64,000 bases of DNA from Bacillus thuringiensis (GTDB taxonomy: Bacteria > Bacillota > Bacilli > Bacillales > Bacillaceae_G): the NCBI RefSeq assembly GCF_022095615.2, contig NZ_CP155559.1, positions 2,229,501-2,293,500 of the forward strand, in the 5' to 3' direction. The notes beneath the pieces were generated by a model. That model worked only from the letters and a program-made list of their open reading frames with translations, was not told the origin of the DNA and made no database searches. Positions 54,298 to 63,443 of this stretch are shown here, in pieces (positions within the stretch are counted from its first letter, which is position 1; every line of letters begins with the position of its first letter). The translations under genes and the position numbers were made by a program.

Positions 54298-54486
54298 ATG
54301 ATTGAACAAAATTGTTTCTTCATTTTCCCTTCAAGGTTTTCCATCACGAAGTATTTGCTAGGAAGTAGAAAAAAGCTAGCACATATATTAGAAATTTCAG
54401 CGATATTCCAAAAGTATTCACCTGAAGTATTTGGTGGACAGCAACATTTGCACTTATGCATAAGCTGGGCATTATATAGTTTATAA
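54298..54486 (+). pseudogene. Decayed fragment of a Bce-type ABC ATPase
   Basis: The frame (SRKKLAHILEISAIFQKYSPEVFGG and neighbours) aligns with residues about 105-160 of the intact ATPase gene 870 bp downstream (VEKVADMLGISAILQKYPSEVSGG). The DNA also matches: cttcaaggttttccatcacg here and cttcaaggtgtcccatcacg at 55191-55210. The signature LSGGQ-type motif has become FGGQQ, and the frame lacks the Walker motifs and a full start. It is a remnant of a duplicated transporter gene. Confidence 0.65.
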
Positions 54487-54848
54487 AATCTGCAGCAATG
54501 ATTCTATTTTTGAGATAGCGAAAAGGTTTTTTTTTATGCAATTCATTTTGTTTTCTTAACAAAATACCTAATGCTTTCTTATCTAAATAGGAACAAATTT
54601 ATTACTTAGATTGTCTATTACGTGTATTCCTAAAAATGGATGTCCAAATTAAATACTATTTATCCGGCTTGATATCTATTTTTATGTATTGCAAAAATAT
54701 GAAAGGACTTATTATTTTAAAAAGTAAAAAGATATATATTAGTGGGGTGCAAGTTTAATACTTTTACAGATGGGGCATTGCAAGTGGAAACGAAAAAGAA
54801 ACAACCCAAACAGTAGCTTATCAATCATAGAAACGTAGGAGGATATAT
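54487..54848. repeat. Gene-free region with repeat copy A (about 54589-54750)
   Basis: No coding frame. GGAACAAA, ATT(A)CTTAGATTGTCTATT and ATTCCTAAAAA (54590-54636), then AAAAATATGAAAGGACTTATTATTTT (54691-54719 region) recur at 61459-61555. Copy A carries an extra about 55 nt between the two blocks. RBS AGGAGG of the next gene is at 54837-54842. Confidence 0.45.
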
Positions 54849-55610
54849 ATGATAAAACCAGTCGTAGACATAAAAAACATTCAAAAAGTGTACGGTAAAA
54901 AAGGTGAGAATGAATCATACGCATTAAAAGGTGTTTCATTTTCGATTCAAGAGGGGGAGTTTGTAGGAATTATGGGGCCATCTGGTTCTGGCAAAACAAC
55001 ATTATTAAATGTAATTTCGACTCTTGATAAAGCGACAGATGGCGTTATTGAAATTGCAGGAACGGATATTACGAAAATGAAGCAAGGTGAGCTTTCTGAT
55101 TTCCGTTCGCAAAAGTTAGGATTCATTTTCCAAGACTTTAATTTATTAGAGAATTTATCTATTTACGAAAACATTGCACTTCCATTATCTCTTCAAGGTG
55201 TCCCATCACGCAAAATTGGGCCGAAAGTAGAGAAGGTAGCTGATATGTTAGGAATCTCAGCAATACTTCAAAAATATCCATCTGAAGTATCTGGTGGGCA
55301 GAAACAGCGTTCAGCAGCAGCGCGTGCTTTAGTGCATGATCCTGCAATTATTTTAGGGGACGAGCCAACAGGAGCTCTTGATTCTAAAAATGCAACAAGT
55401 TTACTTAATGCCATGACAGGTTTAAATAAAGAGCAAGGTGTATCCATTATGATGGTTACGCATGATCCTTACAGCGCAAGTTACTGTCAGCGTATTTTAT
55501 TCATTCAAGATGGTGAGGTATATAAAGAAATTCATCGCGGTGGTACCCATGAAGAATTCTATAAAGAAATTTTAGACGTGCTTGCAAACTTAGGCACACA
55601 AAAAGCGTAA
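54849..55610 (+). CDS. Bce-type ABC transporter ATP-binding protein
   Basis: 253 residues. Walker A GPSGSGKTT (about 43), Q-loop FIFQDFNLLENLS, signature VSGGQKQRSAAARAL (about 147), Walker B IILGDEPTGALD, switch His in MVTHDPYSAS. The DEPTGALD and FNLLENL motifs place it in the BceA/LolD class. It pairs with the permease 16 nt downstream to form a peptide-antibiotic sensing/detoxification transporter. A BceRS-type two-component system is not adjacent; the VanRS-like pair is 2 kb away. Confidence 0.92.
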   Translation: MIKPVVDIKNIQKVYGKKGENESYALKGVSFSIQEGEFVGIMGPSGSGKTTLLNVISTLDKATDGVIEIAGTDITKMKQGELSDFRSQKLGFIFQDFNLLENLSIYENIALPLSLQGVPSRKIGPKVEKVADMLGISAILQKYPSEVSGGQKQRSAAARALVHDPAIILGDEPTGALDSKNATSLLNAMTGLNKEQGVSIMMVTHDPYSASYCQRILFIQDGEVYKEIHRGGTHEEFYKEILDVLANLGTQKA

Positions 55611-55626
55611 GGAAGGAAGTTCAATC

Positions 55627-57456
55627 ATGTTATTTAAACTTTCTATGTCAGGCCTAAAAAGTAATTTGCAAGATTACATTGTTTTACTTGTTGGTCTTAT
55701 TGTCTCCATTTCAACTTTTTATATGTTTCAAACGCTAGCATCCAATAAAACGTTCCTTGAATCTAACTCTTCTATTAGGGATATTGTGTCTGTATTTAAA
55801 ATTGGTTCCTTTTTGTTAGCGGTTATCACATTTTTCTATATTTTATATGCAAATTCTTTCTTATCAGCTCTTCGTCAAAAAGAATTTGGTATGTATATGA
55901 TGTTAGGAGCAAAAAAGCATAAAGTTACCTTACTTATGTTTATCGAAACAATCGTATTAGGCGCTGCGTCTCTTGCAATCGGTATTACAGTTGGTGTAGG
56001 ACTTGCAGAAGGTATCGGTCACCTATTAATGAAACAACTCGAATTTGCTGGTGAAGGTTATAAAGCATTTTATCTGCCATCAATAATTATTACTTGCGTC
56101 TTCTTCTTTGCACTATTTATATTATCAGCAATTATGAATAGTATTAAATTATCGCGTATTTCTGTACTGCAACTTGTACATGCAGATGCACAAACAGAAC
56201 GTGTCGCCGTAAAAGGAAAAATGACCGTTGTAGTTGCATTTCTTGGTATTCTTTTATTGGGTATTGGTTATGCATCACTGATCTATATGTCATATGCAAA
56301 TCCGCTAATTGGTCTGGGTTTAATGGCAGTTGGATTAATCACAGCAACCGTTGGTACTTACCTTATATTTGGATCACTTCTCCCAGTTATGATTAACAAG
56401 CTAAAGAGTAATAAAAAGCATAGTGAAAAAGGCCTAAATGCTTTTACTTTTGCACAATTAAATTTCCGCATTAATGGTCTAACAAATGTGCTTGCAACAG
56501 TAGCAATCTTAGTGGCTCTTGGTGCTGGTGGAATTGCTTGTGGTATGGCATTTAAAAACAACATCTTAAACATGACAAATCAAATGCGAATTTACGATTC
56601 AGTCATTCATAATCCAACAGCAGAAGAAAAGACAATTTTGGATAGTATCTTATTTCAAGAAAAACTTGAATATCATTACAAAGTGGATGATAAGTATGTT
56701 TATTATCTTAAAGAAGATTTAGAAAAAAATCGCCCTTTCCTGCAAGGTATGAAAATAGAGAAAGTTTCAGAGGAAATACCCATTGGTGCATTTTCAATAA
56801 AGTGGGTTAAAGGAGAGATGAACACAAAACAATGGATCCAGGCTTTCAGAACGATCCAGTCAAATTATGTGTATCCTGATTATGAAATAAAAATTGTAGA
56901 TCAAAACATCTACGATGAGTTGAAGGGTAAAGAAAGTACTGTGTTTATGGGGAAAACAGATGATTTTGGATCATACATAAAAGAATGGAAAAAACTTGAT
57001 GAATTACAGATAGCAAAATATAAAAATGTAAAAGCGGAAGAATTGGATAGTAAGTATCAAGCGTATATTGTGAGTCATGATTTTGCCAGCGGACTAATGT
57101 TTATGGGTTTTTTCGTTGGTGTTGCATTTTTAGCAATGATGGCAAGCTGCTTAATGTTTAAAATTCTATCTGGTGCATCCAAAGATAGTACACGTTACCA
57201 AATGCTTCGTAAAATCGGTGTTCGCCGGGAGTTATTAATACAATCGATTTATAAGGAGTTATTCTTCGTATTTTTAGTCCCAGCAATTGTGGGTATTGTT
57301 CACATATTAGTTGGTATGAACATGTTCAGCGTTCTTTTGGCTGATCCGTACTTTCGTATTTGGCTACCAATTATTATTTTCGTAGTGATTTACTCGATTT
57401 ACTATTTGATTACAGTTCAATTGTACAAAAGAATTGTACTTCCGAAAGAAGGTTAA
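55627..57456 (+). CDS. Bce-type FtsX permease
   Basis: 609 residues with the Bce layout: ten helices, with helices 1-6 before and 7-10 after a large extracellular domain of about 170 residues (about 320-480). FtsX-type cytoplasmic loops ALRQKEFGMYMMLGAKKHKV (about 77-96) and RYQMLRKIGVRRELL (about 510) are visible. Role with the ATPase: removal or sensing of cell-wall-active peptides. Directly follows the ATPase gene. Confidence 0.92.
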   Translation: MLFKLSMSGLKSNLQDYIVLLVGLIVSISTFYMFQTLASNKTFLESNSSIRDIVSVFKIGSFLLAVITFFYILYANSFLSALRQKEFGMYMMLGAKKHKVTLLMFIETIVLGAASLAIGITVGVGLAEGIGHLLMKQLEFAGEGYKAFYLPSIIITCVFFFALFILSAIMNSIKLSRISVLQLVHADAQTERVAVKGKMTVVVAFLGILLLGIGYASLIYMSYANPLIGLGLMAVGLITATVGTYLIFGSLLPVMINKLKSNKKHSEKGLNAFTFAQLNFRINGLTNVLATVAILVALGAGGIACGMAFKNNILNMTNQMRIYDSVIHNPTAEEKTILDSILFQEKLEYHYKVDDKYVYYLKEDLEKNRPFLQGMKIEKVSEEIPIGAFSIKWVKGEMNTKQWIQAFRTIQSNYVYPDYEIKIVDQNIYDELKGKESTVFMGKTDDFGSYIKEWKKLDELQIAKYKNVKAEELDSKYQAYIVSHDFASGLMFMGFFVGVAFLAMMASCLMFKILSGASKDSTRYQMLRKIGVRRELLIQSIYKELFFVFLVPAIVGIVHILVGMNMFSVLLADPYFRIWLPIIIFVVIYSIYYLITVQLYKRIVLPKEG

Positions 57457-57481
57457 TGTAATAATATTATGTATACTAAAT

Positions 57482-57691
57482 ATTGACATAATTGCCCTCC
57501 GTTATGCTGAAATGAAAAAATACTATGTAAGCAAAATAGAAAATGAATTTGAGATACAAATATGCAGCAATGAGCGGCAGAAAGTGTTAGAAGAAAAGTA
57601 AATACAAGTAGGGGGGCATTTCATCTATAACTTACAAGAAGATATATATAAGCAATTAAAAGAGAAAAATACTATTCTTTCTATATCTTAA
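57482..57691 (+). pseudogene. Gene remnant with an in-frame stop
   Basis: One frame stays open for 39 codons (IALRYAEMKKYYVSKIENEF... VLEEK), hits TAA at 57599-57601, and continues open in the same frame for 29 more codons (VGGHFIYNLQEDIYKQLKEK) to TAA 57689-57691. No start codon with RBS. It looks like a former gene with one nonsense mutation; family not recognised. Confidence 0.4.
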
Positions 57692-57710
57692 TAATGAAGG
57701 GGCCAGATAG

Positions 57711-57758
57711 CATCGTTCCTACATTGAGTACTAATTTATCCTCATTTGTAGGAACGAT
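57711..57758. repeat. 12-bp inverted repeat
   Basis: ATCGTTCCTACA (57712-57723) and TGTAGGAACGAT (57747-57758) with a 23-nt loop, extendable outward over GATAG/CTATC with an indel. No T-tract. Confidence 0.6.
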
Positions 57759-57807
57759 TGCACTATCCCTTACAATAAAATTGAATTATCATCCAATATA
57801 AATTGTT

Positions 57808-57849
57808 AACTACAATAACTACCTTGTATTCATGGTATCTATTGTAGTT
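57808..57849. repeat. 10-bp inverted repeat, terminator-like
   Basis: AACTACAATA (57808-57817) with TATTGTAGTT (57840-57849), inner ACC/GGT pairing, followed by ATTATTTT. Together with the preceding repeat it fills the gap before the HEXXH gene; no coding frame between them. Confidence 0.6.
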
Positions 57850-57949
57850 ATTATTTTAAATTAGGCCTGCACCAAAAAAGTGTTAATTAAAATAAAACTT
57901 GTAAACCTTATTCATCATAAGGATTATCGTTTTAGAAAAGGAGTGTATG

Positions 57950-59116
57950 TTGAAAAAATTTTTAAAGGTAATATTCATCTTATTAGTAATATTTATAGGA
58001 AGTATGTTGGGAAGCAGAATTTTAAATAAAACATATCATACTGAGTTTAAGTCTTTAGATAACACAGATCAAAACATGTTAAAAGAATTATCTACTATTT
58101 ATAAGAGCTTCGAAGAATCGAGTGATAAACTTTGGGATGAAGATTATCGCTTCGAAAAAATGCCATTGGTTCTAATACGTAGTAATAAAGATGGGGGATT
58201 CTTTAGACAAGAAGCTTATGCAGTTAATGTAACGGGATTAGAAAATAGTATTTTTGCAAAAGAAATAAAAGTTCCCAATTCTCTGCATTTACCTAAAGTC
58301 TATCGCTTAACTCGTTTTGATTTTAGAACAATTTCTACCTGGATTCCTTGGAACTTTGGGACAATAAATATGAACGATATGGATGTATTTTATTTGAAAT
58401 ATTATCCTAAAATGTTTAGTAATCCAGATTTATATTTTGATTTTTCGTCTTTCTTATTACATGAAGCTTTTCATGCTTATAAACAAAAAGATTGGACATA
58501 TGATGCAAATGGTGGAGAGTTTATTTACGAATATCCGATTAATAAAGAAAATTACGCGCTAATGGGATTAGAATTTAAGTTATTAGATAAAGCGATGATT
58601 GATACGAACCCAGAAAGTATTAATAAGGTATTATATGATTGGACAATTGTACGTAACTATCGCTTGAAAAAATGGCCTCAATTAATTGGAGAAACAAAAA
58701 CGGAAGCGATAGAAGGTTCAGCACGATACTTAGAGTATCGATATAGTAAGTTAACTGGTGGAAATCTTATGGTACTTGCAAAGAAACAGAAGCCATATCA
58801 TGTTACTTTTATGGAGGCGTTCAACTTTATTGCTAATGGACAGGCAGAATCTCCAAAGTTTTTAGAACGGAATATGAAATATGAGACTGGTTCAGCGCTT
58901 GAATTAAGCATGGATAAAGCAAATATACCATGGAAAGAAGCTATTGAAGATAGTACAATCAAACAAGGAAAGACACCATATGAAGTATTAAATACGTACT
59001 TTAATATAAATAATACACCCACAATTGAAAATAAAATTAAAGAAATTAAAGAGAATAATGACTATGAAACACTTTTAGAACAAGGAGAAAAACTGGTGAA
59101 AATAAGTAACAAGTAA
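57950..59116 (+). CDS. Membrane-anchored HEXXH putative metalloprotease
   Basis: About 388 residues from TTG 57950 (RBS AAAGGAGTG; ATG 57947 lies too close to it). A single N-terminal transmembrane helix (about 3-22) is followed by an extracytoplasmic domain with LLHEAFHAYKQ (H171-E-x-x-H175), a gluzincin-type zinc motif, and 75-80 residues on TEAIEGSARYLEYRY, a candidate third ligand (Glu) helix. The family is not one I can name. It is bounded by inverted repeats and a terminator, next to Bce-type and VanRS-like stress genes, so an envelope role is plausible. Confidence 0.7.
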   Translation: MKKFLKVIFILLVIFIGSMLGSRILNKTYHTEFKSLDNTDQNMLKELSTIYKSFEESSDKLWDEDYRFEKMPLVLIRSNKDGGFFRQEAYAVNVTGLENSIFAKEIKVPNSLHLPKVYRLTRFDFRTISTWIPWNFGTINMNDMDVFYLKYYPKMFSNPDLYFDFSSFLLHEAFHAYKQKDWTYDANGGEFIYEYPINKENYALMGLEFKLLDKAMIDTNPESINKVLYDWTIVRNYRLKKWPQLIGETKTEAIEGSARYLEYRYSKLTGGNLMVLAKKQKPYHVTFMEAFNFIANGQAESPKFLERNMKYETGSALELSMDKANIPWKEAIEDSTIKQGKTPYEVLNTYFNINNTPTIENKIKEIKENNDYETLLEQGEKLVKISNK

Positions 59117-59442
59117 AAAATGAGATTTGAAAAAGAATATCCTTTAAGATCGTATTGAAGAGGATATTTTTTCTTTTTATAAGTTATATAAAATAATGAT
59201 GTAATAAAAAAATTAATTAAAATAAGGAGTCATAAAGCAATTATTTTTTATTAAAAGTTAAATTTTATGAAGAAAAAAATATAAATTGTAAATGGATCTA
59301 AAGAAAATTGTAAGACGTTATCTTTTATACTGATTATATTATTTTTGTTCTTTCAATTACAGGTTTACAAAAAGGCGTATAAAAATGTACCACATGCTTA
59401 TGCCTTTAGTTGTTCAATACGAGAAAATTGTGGAGGAATTAT
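59117..59442. other. Intergenic gap before the two-component system
   Basis: Holds the terminator at 59130-59175, then AT-rich DNA with no coding frame; the promoter of the response-regulator gene must lie here but is not obvious. GGAGGAA at about 59431-59437 is its RBS. Confidence 0.5.
59130..59175 (+). terminator. Terminator of the HEXXH gene
   Basis: AATATCCT (59136-59143) pairs with AGGATATT (59161-59168), flanked by complementary A- and T-tracts. Confidence 0.85.
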
Positions 59443-60129
59443 ATGGAGTCAAAAATTCTTATTGTTGATGATGATAAAGAGATTAGAAATCTTATCTCTG
59501 TATATTTGGAAAATGAAGGTCTGAAAACTCAAAAGGCAGAAGATGCTATTGAAGCGTTAGAACTGTTAGAAGAAAAGCGATTCGATCTTATTATTTTGGA
59601 TGTTATGATGCCAAATATGGATGGCATTGAAGCGTGTATGAAGATTAGGGAAGAAAGAAATATGCCTATTATTATGCTTTCTGCAAAATCAGAGGATATA
59701 GACAAAATTCAGGGTTTAGCCTCTGGTGCCGATGATTATTTATCAAAACCGTTTAATCCGTTGGAGTTAATCGCTAGAGTAAAATCCCAATTAAGAAGGT
59801 TTAAAAAATATAATACAAATGCAGATAATGATAAAAGAATACTAGAAATTGGTGATTTGACTGTAAATACAGATACACGTCAAGTATGGATAAGAGGCAC
59901 GGAAGTAAGGCTAACTCCAAAAGAGTTTGATATACTCGAACTACTTGCTCGTAACAAAGGGATTGTTCTGAGTGTTGCAAAAATATATGAAGCAGTTTGG
60001 AAAGAGGTTTTTTATAAATCGGATAATACCGTCATGGTACATATTACAAAAATAAGAGACAAAATTGAAGAAGATTCTAAACATCCAATTTATATTAAAA
60101 CTATTTGGGGGATTGGGTACAAAATATGA
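59443..60129 (+). CDS. OmpR/VanR-family response regulator
   Basis: 228 residues from ATG 59443 (RBS GGAGGAA; a frame extension upstream lacks one). Receiver domain: ILIVDDDKEIRN, phosphoacceptor D53 in IILDVMMPNMDG, switch Lys in LSKPFNP (about 102). C-terminal winged helix: RLTPKEFDILELLARNKG and VMVHITKIRDKI with IKTIWGIGYKI. Overlaps the kinase gene by 4 nt (ATGA). Closest in feel to VanR of vancomycin-type systems. Confidence 0.92.
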   Translation: MESKILIVDDDKEIRNLISVYLENEGLKTQKAEDAIEALELLEEKRFDLIILDVMMPNMDGIEACMKIREERNMPIIMLSAKSEDIDKIQGLASGADDYLSKPFNPLELIARVKSQLRRFKKYNTNADNDKRILEIGDLTVNTDTRQVWIRGTEVRLTPKEFDILELLARNKGIVLSVAKIYEAVWKEVFYKSDNTVMVHITKIRDKIEEDSKHPIYIKTIWGIGYKI

Positions 60130-61208
60130 AGAAGGTTAGGTTTAGAAATAAGATAATTATAAAACTTCTTGGTGCTGTTGCAGTTAGTTTTTTTGTTTCG
60201 TTTGGTTTAACAATCCTCACTTTTATATATATCATAATTCCATTAACTCTAAATCACTATTTTGATAATCTTAGTGCATTTGAAAATAATATGCTTACAT
60301 TTCTTATATTCGCGTTAGCGATCTTTACTTTTATAATCATTTTTTTAATATTGGTTCGAAAGAAAATAGTATATTTGAAGCTCATTTCTGATAATGTGAA
60401 TGATATTGCTAATGGAAAACTGGGTTTGACAATTGAGATCGAGGGAAAAGACGAATTGACTCAACTTGCTCAAAATATTAATTACATGTCCAAGGAATTG
60501 GAGAATACATTTGAACAGGAAAGACGATTGGAACGTACAAAAAATGAACTCATAACCAACGTATCTCATGACTTACGCACACCATTGACATCTATTATCG
60601 GTTATGTAGATTTATTAAAAAGAGGGCAATACGACAGTAAAGCACAATTACAGGAATATCTCGAAACCACTTATTTAAAATCACAGAGATTGAAATATCT
60701 AATTGATGAATTATTTGAGTATACCCGTTTATCAGACAACGATGCCAAGTTAAACTTTAATGAAGTTGATTTATCTGGTTTATTGGAGCAAATAGTTGGG
60801 GAATACACTCCTATATTTGAAAAGGAAAGTTTAATTGTTCAAAAATCAATAACGGAAGAATCAATACCTATTTTCATGGATGTAGAAAAAATGGTACGTG
60901 TTTATGAAAATCTGTTTATGAATGCGATAAATTACAGCATGAAGCCATCCGAATTATCAATATGTCTTGATGTAATTGATAATAAGGCAATTTTGAAAGT
61001 ATCAAATAAAGCTGAGAAACCACCTGTTAGCGATCCAAATAAATTATTTGAGAGATTTTTCAGAGGTGATAAGGCAAGAAAAGATAATCAAGGAAATGGA
61101 CTGGGACTTGCTATCTCAAAAAGAATTGTTGAACTTCATAATGGTAATATACATGCAGAATATAAAGAAGGTTGGATATCCTTTATTGTTGAACATCCGA
61201 TTATGTAG
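60126..61208 (+). CDS. VanS-like sensor histidine kinase
   Basis: 360 residues from ATG 60126. Two N-terminal transmembrane helices (about 14-36 and 57-77) with a loop of only about 20 residues, a HAMP segment (VNDIANGKLGLTIEIEGKDELTQLAQNIN), H-box ELITNVSHDLRTPLTSIIGYVDLL, N-box ENLFMNAINYS, and G-box GNGLGLAISKRIVE. The short extracellular loop suggests sensing at or within the membrane rather than by a large domain. Forms a TCS with the regulator upstream; followed by a terminator. Confidence 0.92.
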   Translation: MKKVRFRNKIIIKLLGAVAVSFFVSFGLTILTFIYIIIPLTLNHYFDNLSAFENNMLTFLIFALAIFTFIIIFLILVRKKIVYLKLISDNVNDIANGKLGLTIEIEGKDELTQLAQNINYMSKELENTFEQERRLERTKNELITNVSHDLRTPLTSIIGYVDLLKRGQYDSKAQLQEYLETTYLKSQRLKYLIDELFEYTRLSDNDAKLNFNEVDLSGLLEQIVGEYTPIFEKESLIVQKSITEESIPIFMDVEKMVRVYENLFMNAINYSMKPSELSICLDVIDNKAILKVSNKAEKPPVSDPNKLFERFFRGDKARKDNQGNGLGLAISKRIVELHNGNIHAEYKEGWISFIVEHPIM

Positions 61209-61212
61209 AATG

Positions 61213-61247
61213 GCTTATGGAATGAAAGGTTCCATAAGCTTTTTTTT
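61213..61247 (+). terminator. Terminator of the two-component operon
   Basis: GCTTATGGAA (61213-61222) pairs with TTCCATAAGC (61230-61239), then eight T. Confidence 0.92.
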
Positions 61248-61402
61248 AAAACTTAAGAAACTTTTTAATTTAATAATTCAAATAGGTCATTTGTAGTAGG
61301 CATGATACTGATAAGTTAATTATTTTATTTTTATAAAATAATTAATAGAATGAGGGAGAGTTCATTGATATGAATAATGGAAGAAACGATAGTAAGTTTA
61401 GC

Positions 61403-61450
61403 AACCAGTGTGTCTCGATATTTAATCGGGATACACTGGTTTTATTTTTT
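61403..61450 (+). terminator. Second terminator-like hairpin, no gene before it
   Basis: AACCAGTGT (61403-61411) pairs with ACACTGGTT (61433-61441), followed by TTATTTTTT. Between 61248 and it lies only a 58-codon frame (61370-61546) that runs through the hairpin. Confidence 0.8.
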
Positions 61451-61454
61451 GTAA

Positions 61455-61560
61455 ATGTGGAACAAACGCATTATTTAGATTGTCTATTCATTGTAATCCT
61501 AAAAAATATGAAAGTACCAATCATTTTGAAAAATACAAAGGTATGAAAAATAGGGATGCG
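61455..61560. repeat. Repeat copy B, matching 54589-54750
   Basis: GGAACAAA, TTAGATTGTCTATT and AATCCTAAAAA (61459-61505) followed by AAAAATATGAAAG...CATTTTGAAAAAT. The same blocks occur at copy A, about 6.9 kb away, in the gap before the Bce-type transporter. Confidence 0.45.
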
Positions 61561-61730
61561 TGTAGGGATACAAAATATCGGTGCGCCTAAAAGTGTTGGA
61601 TGAGATGGTATATATGAAAGCGATCCTAACGTCTTATATGTATATAGAATTTGATAAAACTATCTATTTTTATAGGGATTATGCTAGAATAACGTTTTTT
61701 TTGAGTACAAAGATATTGGAGGTAAGAGAA

Positions 61731-63044
61731 TTGAAAGGTATGTTTTACAAAAAATTCATTGTAATAGTAACAGTGCTTACACTATTTTGTAGCATAGTTG
61801 TTACATCTGGGAGCGCATCAGCGGAAACAGTCCCTGTTTTAGACGTAGAAGCAGGATCAGCAATTTTAGTAGAAGCAAATTCCGGAAAAATTTTATATGA
61901 AAAAAATGCGGATGAATCACTAGCAATTGCTAGTATGACAAAAATGATGAGTGAATACTTAGTTCATGAAGCGGTGGATAAAGGAAAACTTAAATGGGAT
62001 CAAAAAGTTAAAATCTCTGAATATGCATATAAGATTTCACAAGATCGCTCATTATCAAACGTTCCATTAGAAAATGGTGGCTCTTATACAGTAAAAGAGT
62101 TATATGAGGCAATGGCAATTTACTCTGCAAATGGTGCAACAATTGCTTTAGTTGAAGAAATGGCTGGAAAAGAAGCCGATTTCGTAAAAATGATGAATGA
62201 TAAGTCAAAAGAGTTTGGAATGAAAAATTATAAATTTGTAAACTCTACAGGCTTAACAAACTATGATTTAAAAGGACATCATCCAGAAGGGACAACTCCA
62301 GATGAGAAAAATAAAATGTCTGCAAGAGATTGTGCGATTTTAGCACAACGTCTCGTTCAAGATTTCCCCAAAATGTTAGATACAGCAAAAATCCCCAAAA
62401 AAACATTTCAAAAGGGTGGCAAGTATCCAATTGATATGGTGAATTTTAATATGATGTTAAAAGGTTTAATTAAGCAATACGAAGGTGTAGATGGGTTGAA
62501 AACAGGAACTACTCCAGAAGCCGGTGATTGCTTCACTGGTACAGTAGAAAGAAACGGTATGCGTCTAATCTCTGTAGTAATAAAAGCAAACTCTCATACA
62601 GCACGTTTTGATGAAACAAAGAAATTATATGATTATGGATTTGCGAATTTTGAAGTGAAGAATATCTACGGAAAAGATGCAGTAGTAAAAGGGTATGAAA
62701 CTTTGCGAGTTGCAAATGCGAAAGACAAAGATGTAGTAGTTCAAACGAAGCAAGCTGTTTCACTTCCAATGCCACAGGGCAATAAAGATGTTTATAAAAA
62801 AGAATTTAAAGTATCGAATAAAGAACAAGAAGCGCCTATTAAAAAAGGTGTAACAGTAAGTAAAATGATTATCTCGCCTAAAGATAATACAGATCCTGGG
62901 TTCTTATTAGGTAAATCATTACAAATAGACCTTGTAACAAAATCTGATGTAGAACAGGCAAATTGGTTTACACGTTTTATGCGTAAAATCGGATCTTTCT
63001 TTAATGGTATGTGGGATAGTGCGGTTGATATAGTAAAAAACTAA
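61731..63044 (+). CDS. D-alanyl-D-alanine carboxypeptidase, S11 family (DacA/PBP5-like)
   Basis: 437 residues from TTG 61731 with RBS GGAGGT. Signal peptide about 1-30 (KKFIVIVTVLTLFCSIVV... SASAE). Catalytic motifs: SMTK (S68-K71), SAN (S132-N134), KTG (K257-G259), all complete. The C-terminal domain ends in FTRFMRKIGSFFNGMWDS, an amphipathic membrane anchor as in PBP5-type enzymes. It trims the terminal D-Ala of muropeptides. Placed after a VanRS-like system, with a different promoter region; possible shared response to glycopeptides. Confidence 0.92.
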   Translation: MKGMFYKKFIVIVTVLTLFCSIVVTSGSASAETVPVLDVEAGSAILVEANSGKILYEKNADESLAIASMTKMMSEYLVHEAVDKGKLKWDQKVKISEYAYKISQDRSLSNVPLENGGSYTVKELYEAMAIYSANGATIALVEEMAGKEADFVKMMNDKSKEFGMKNYKFVNSTGLTNYDLKGHHPEGTTPDEKNKMSARDCAILAQRLVQDFPKMLDTAKIPKKTFQKGGKYPIDMVNFNMMLKGLIKQYEGVDGLKTGTTPEAGDCFTGTVERNGMRLISVVIKANSHTARFDETKKLYDYGFANFEVKNIYGKDAVVKGYETLRVANAKDKDVVVQTKQAVSLPMPQGNKDVYKKEFKVSNKEQEAPIKKGVTVSKMIISPKDNTDPGFLLGKSLQIDLVTKSDVEQANWFTRFMRKIGSFFNGMWDSAVDIVKN

Positions 63045-63068
63045 CATAAATTTGTGTCCATAAATTAA

Positions 63069-63117
63069 AAAACGCTATTCTTTTTGTAGAAATATACAGA
63101 AAGGATGGCGTTTATTA
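63069..63117 (+). terminator. Terminator of the carboxypeptidase gene
   Basis: AAAACGCTATTCTT (63069-63082) pairs with AAGGATGGCGTTT (63101 onward) with G-U pairs, followed by TTATT. Confidence 0.82.
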
Positions 63118-63443
63118 TGAATCTTTCGATTTAGAGGGTTCTGGTGCAAGGATAGTTTCATAAAGTTACATGATGAAAAACCACCCACTATTCCATCAAA
63201 TGACAATAACAAATTAATATCCGATACGTATTTCTGTAATTAGATTTTATAAAAATTTAATAAAATCTTTTCTTTGTATTAAATATTTTGTTTTAAATTA
63301 TGTATATAAAGAAATGGAGGTCAAATTAACTCTGTACTGCTTATATTAGGAATTTAAAGAAACTATATGTACAATTGTCCCGCTACATTCGTATAGTGGC
63401 CTTTATGAACAGCAAAATTTACAATTTACAAGGAGAACATTTT
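63118..63443. other. Gene-free gap before the acyltransferase gene
   Basis: AT-rich, without a supported coding frame. A short 12-codon frame near 63126 (FDLEGSGARIVS) looks like a fragment and has no RBS. AGGAGAA at 63431-63437 is the RBS of the next gene. Confidence 0.5.

Noticed and set aside
61370..61546. 58-codon frame starting with an RBS-like GAGGGAGAG
   Set aside because: It runs straight through a perfect terminator hairpin (61403-61441) and most of its length is the repeat shared with 54589-54750, so coincidence is more likely.
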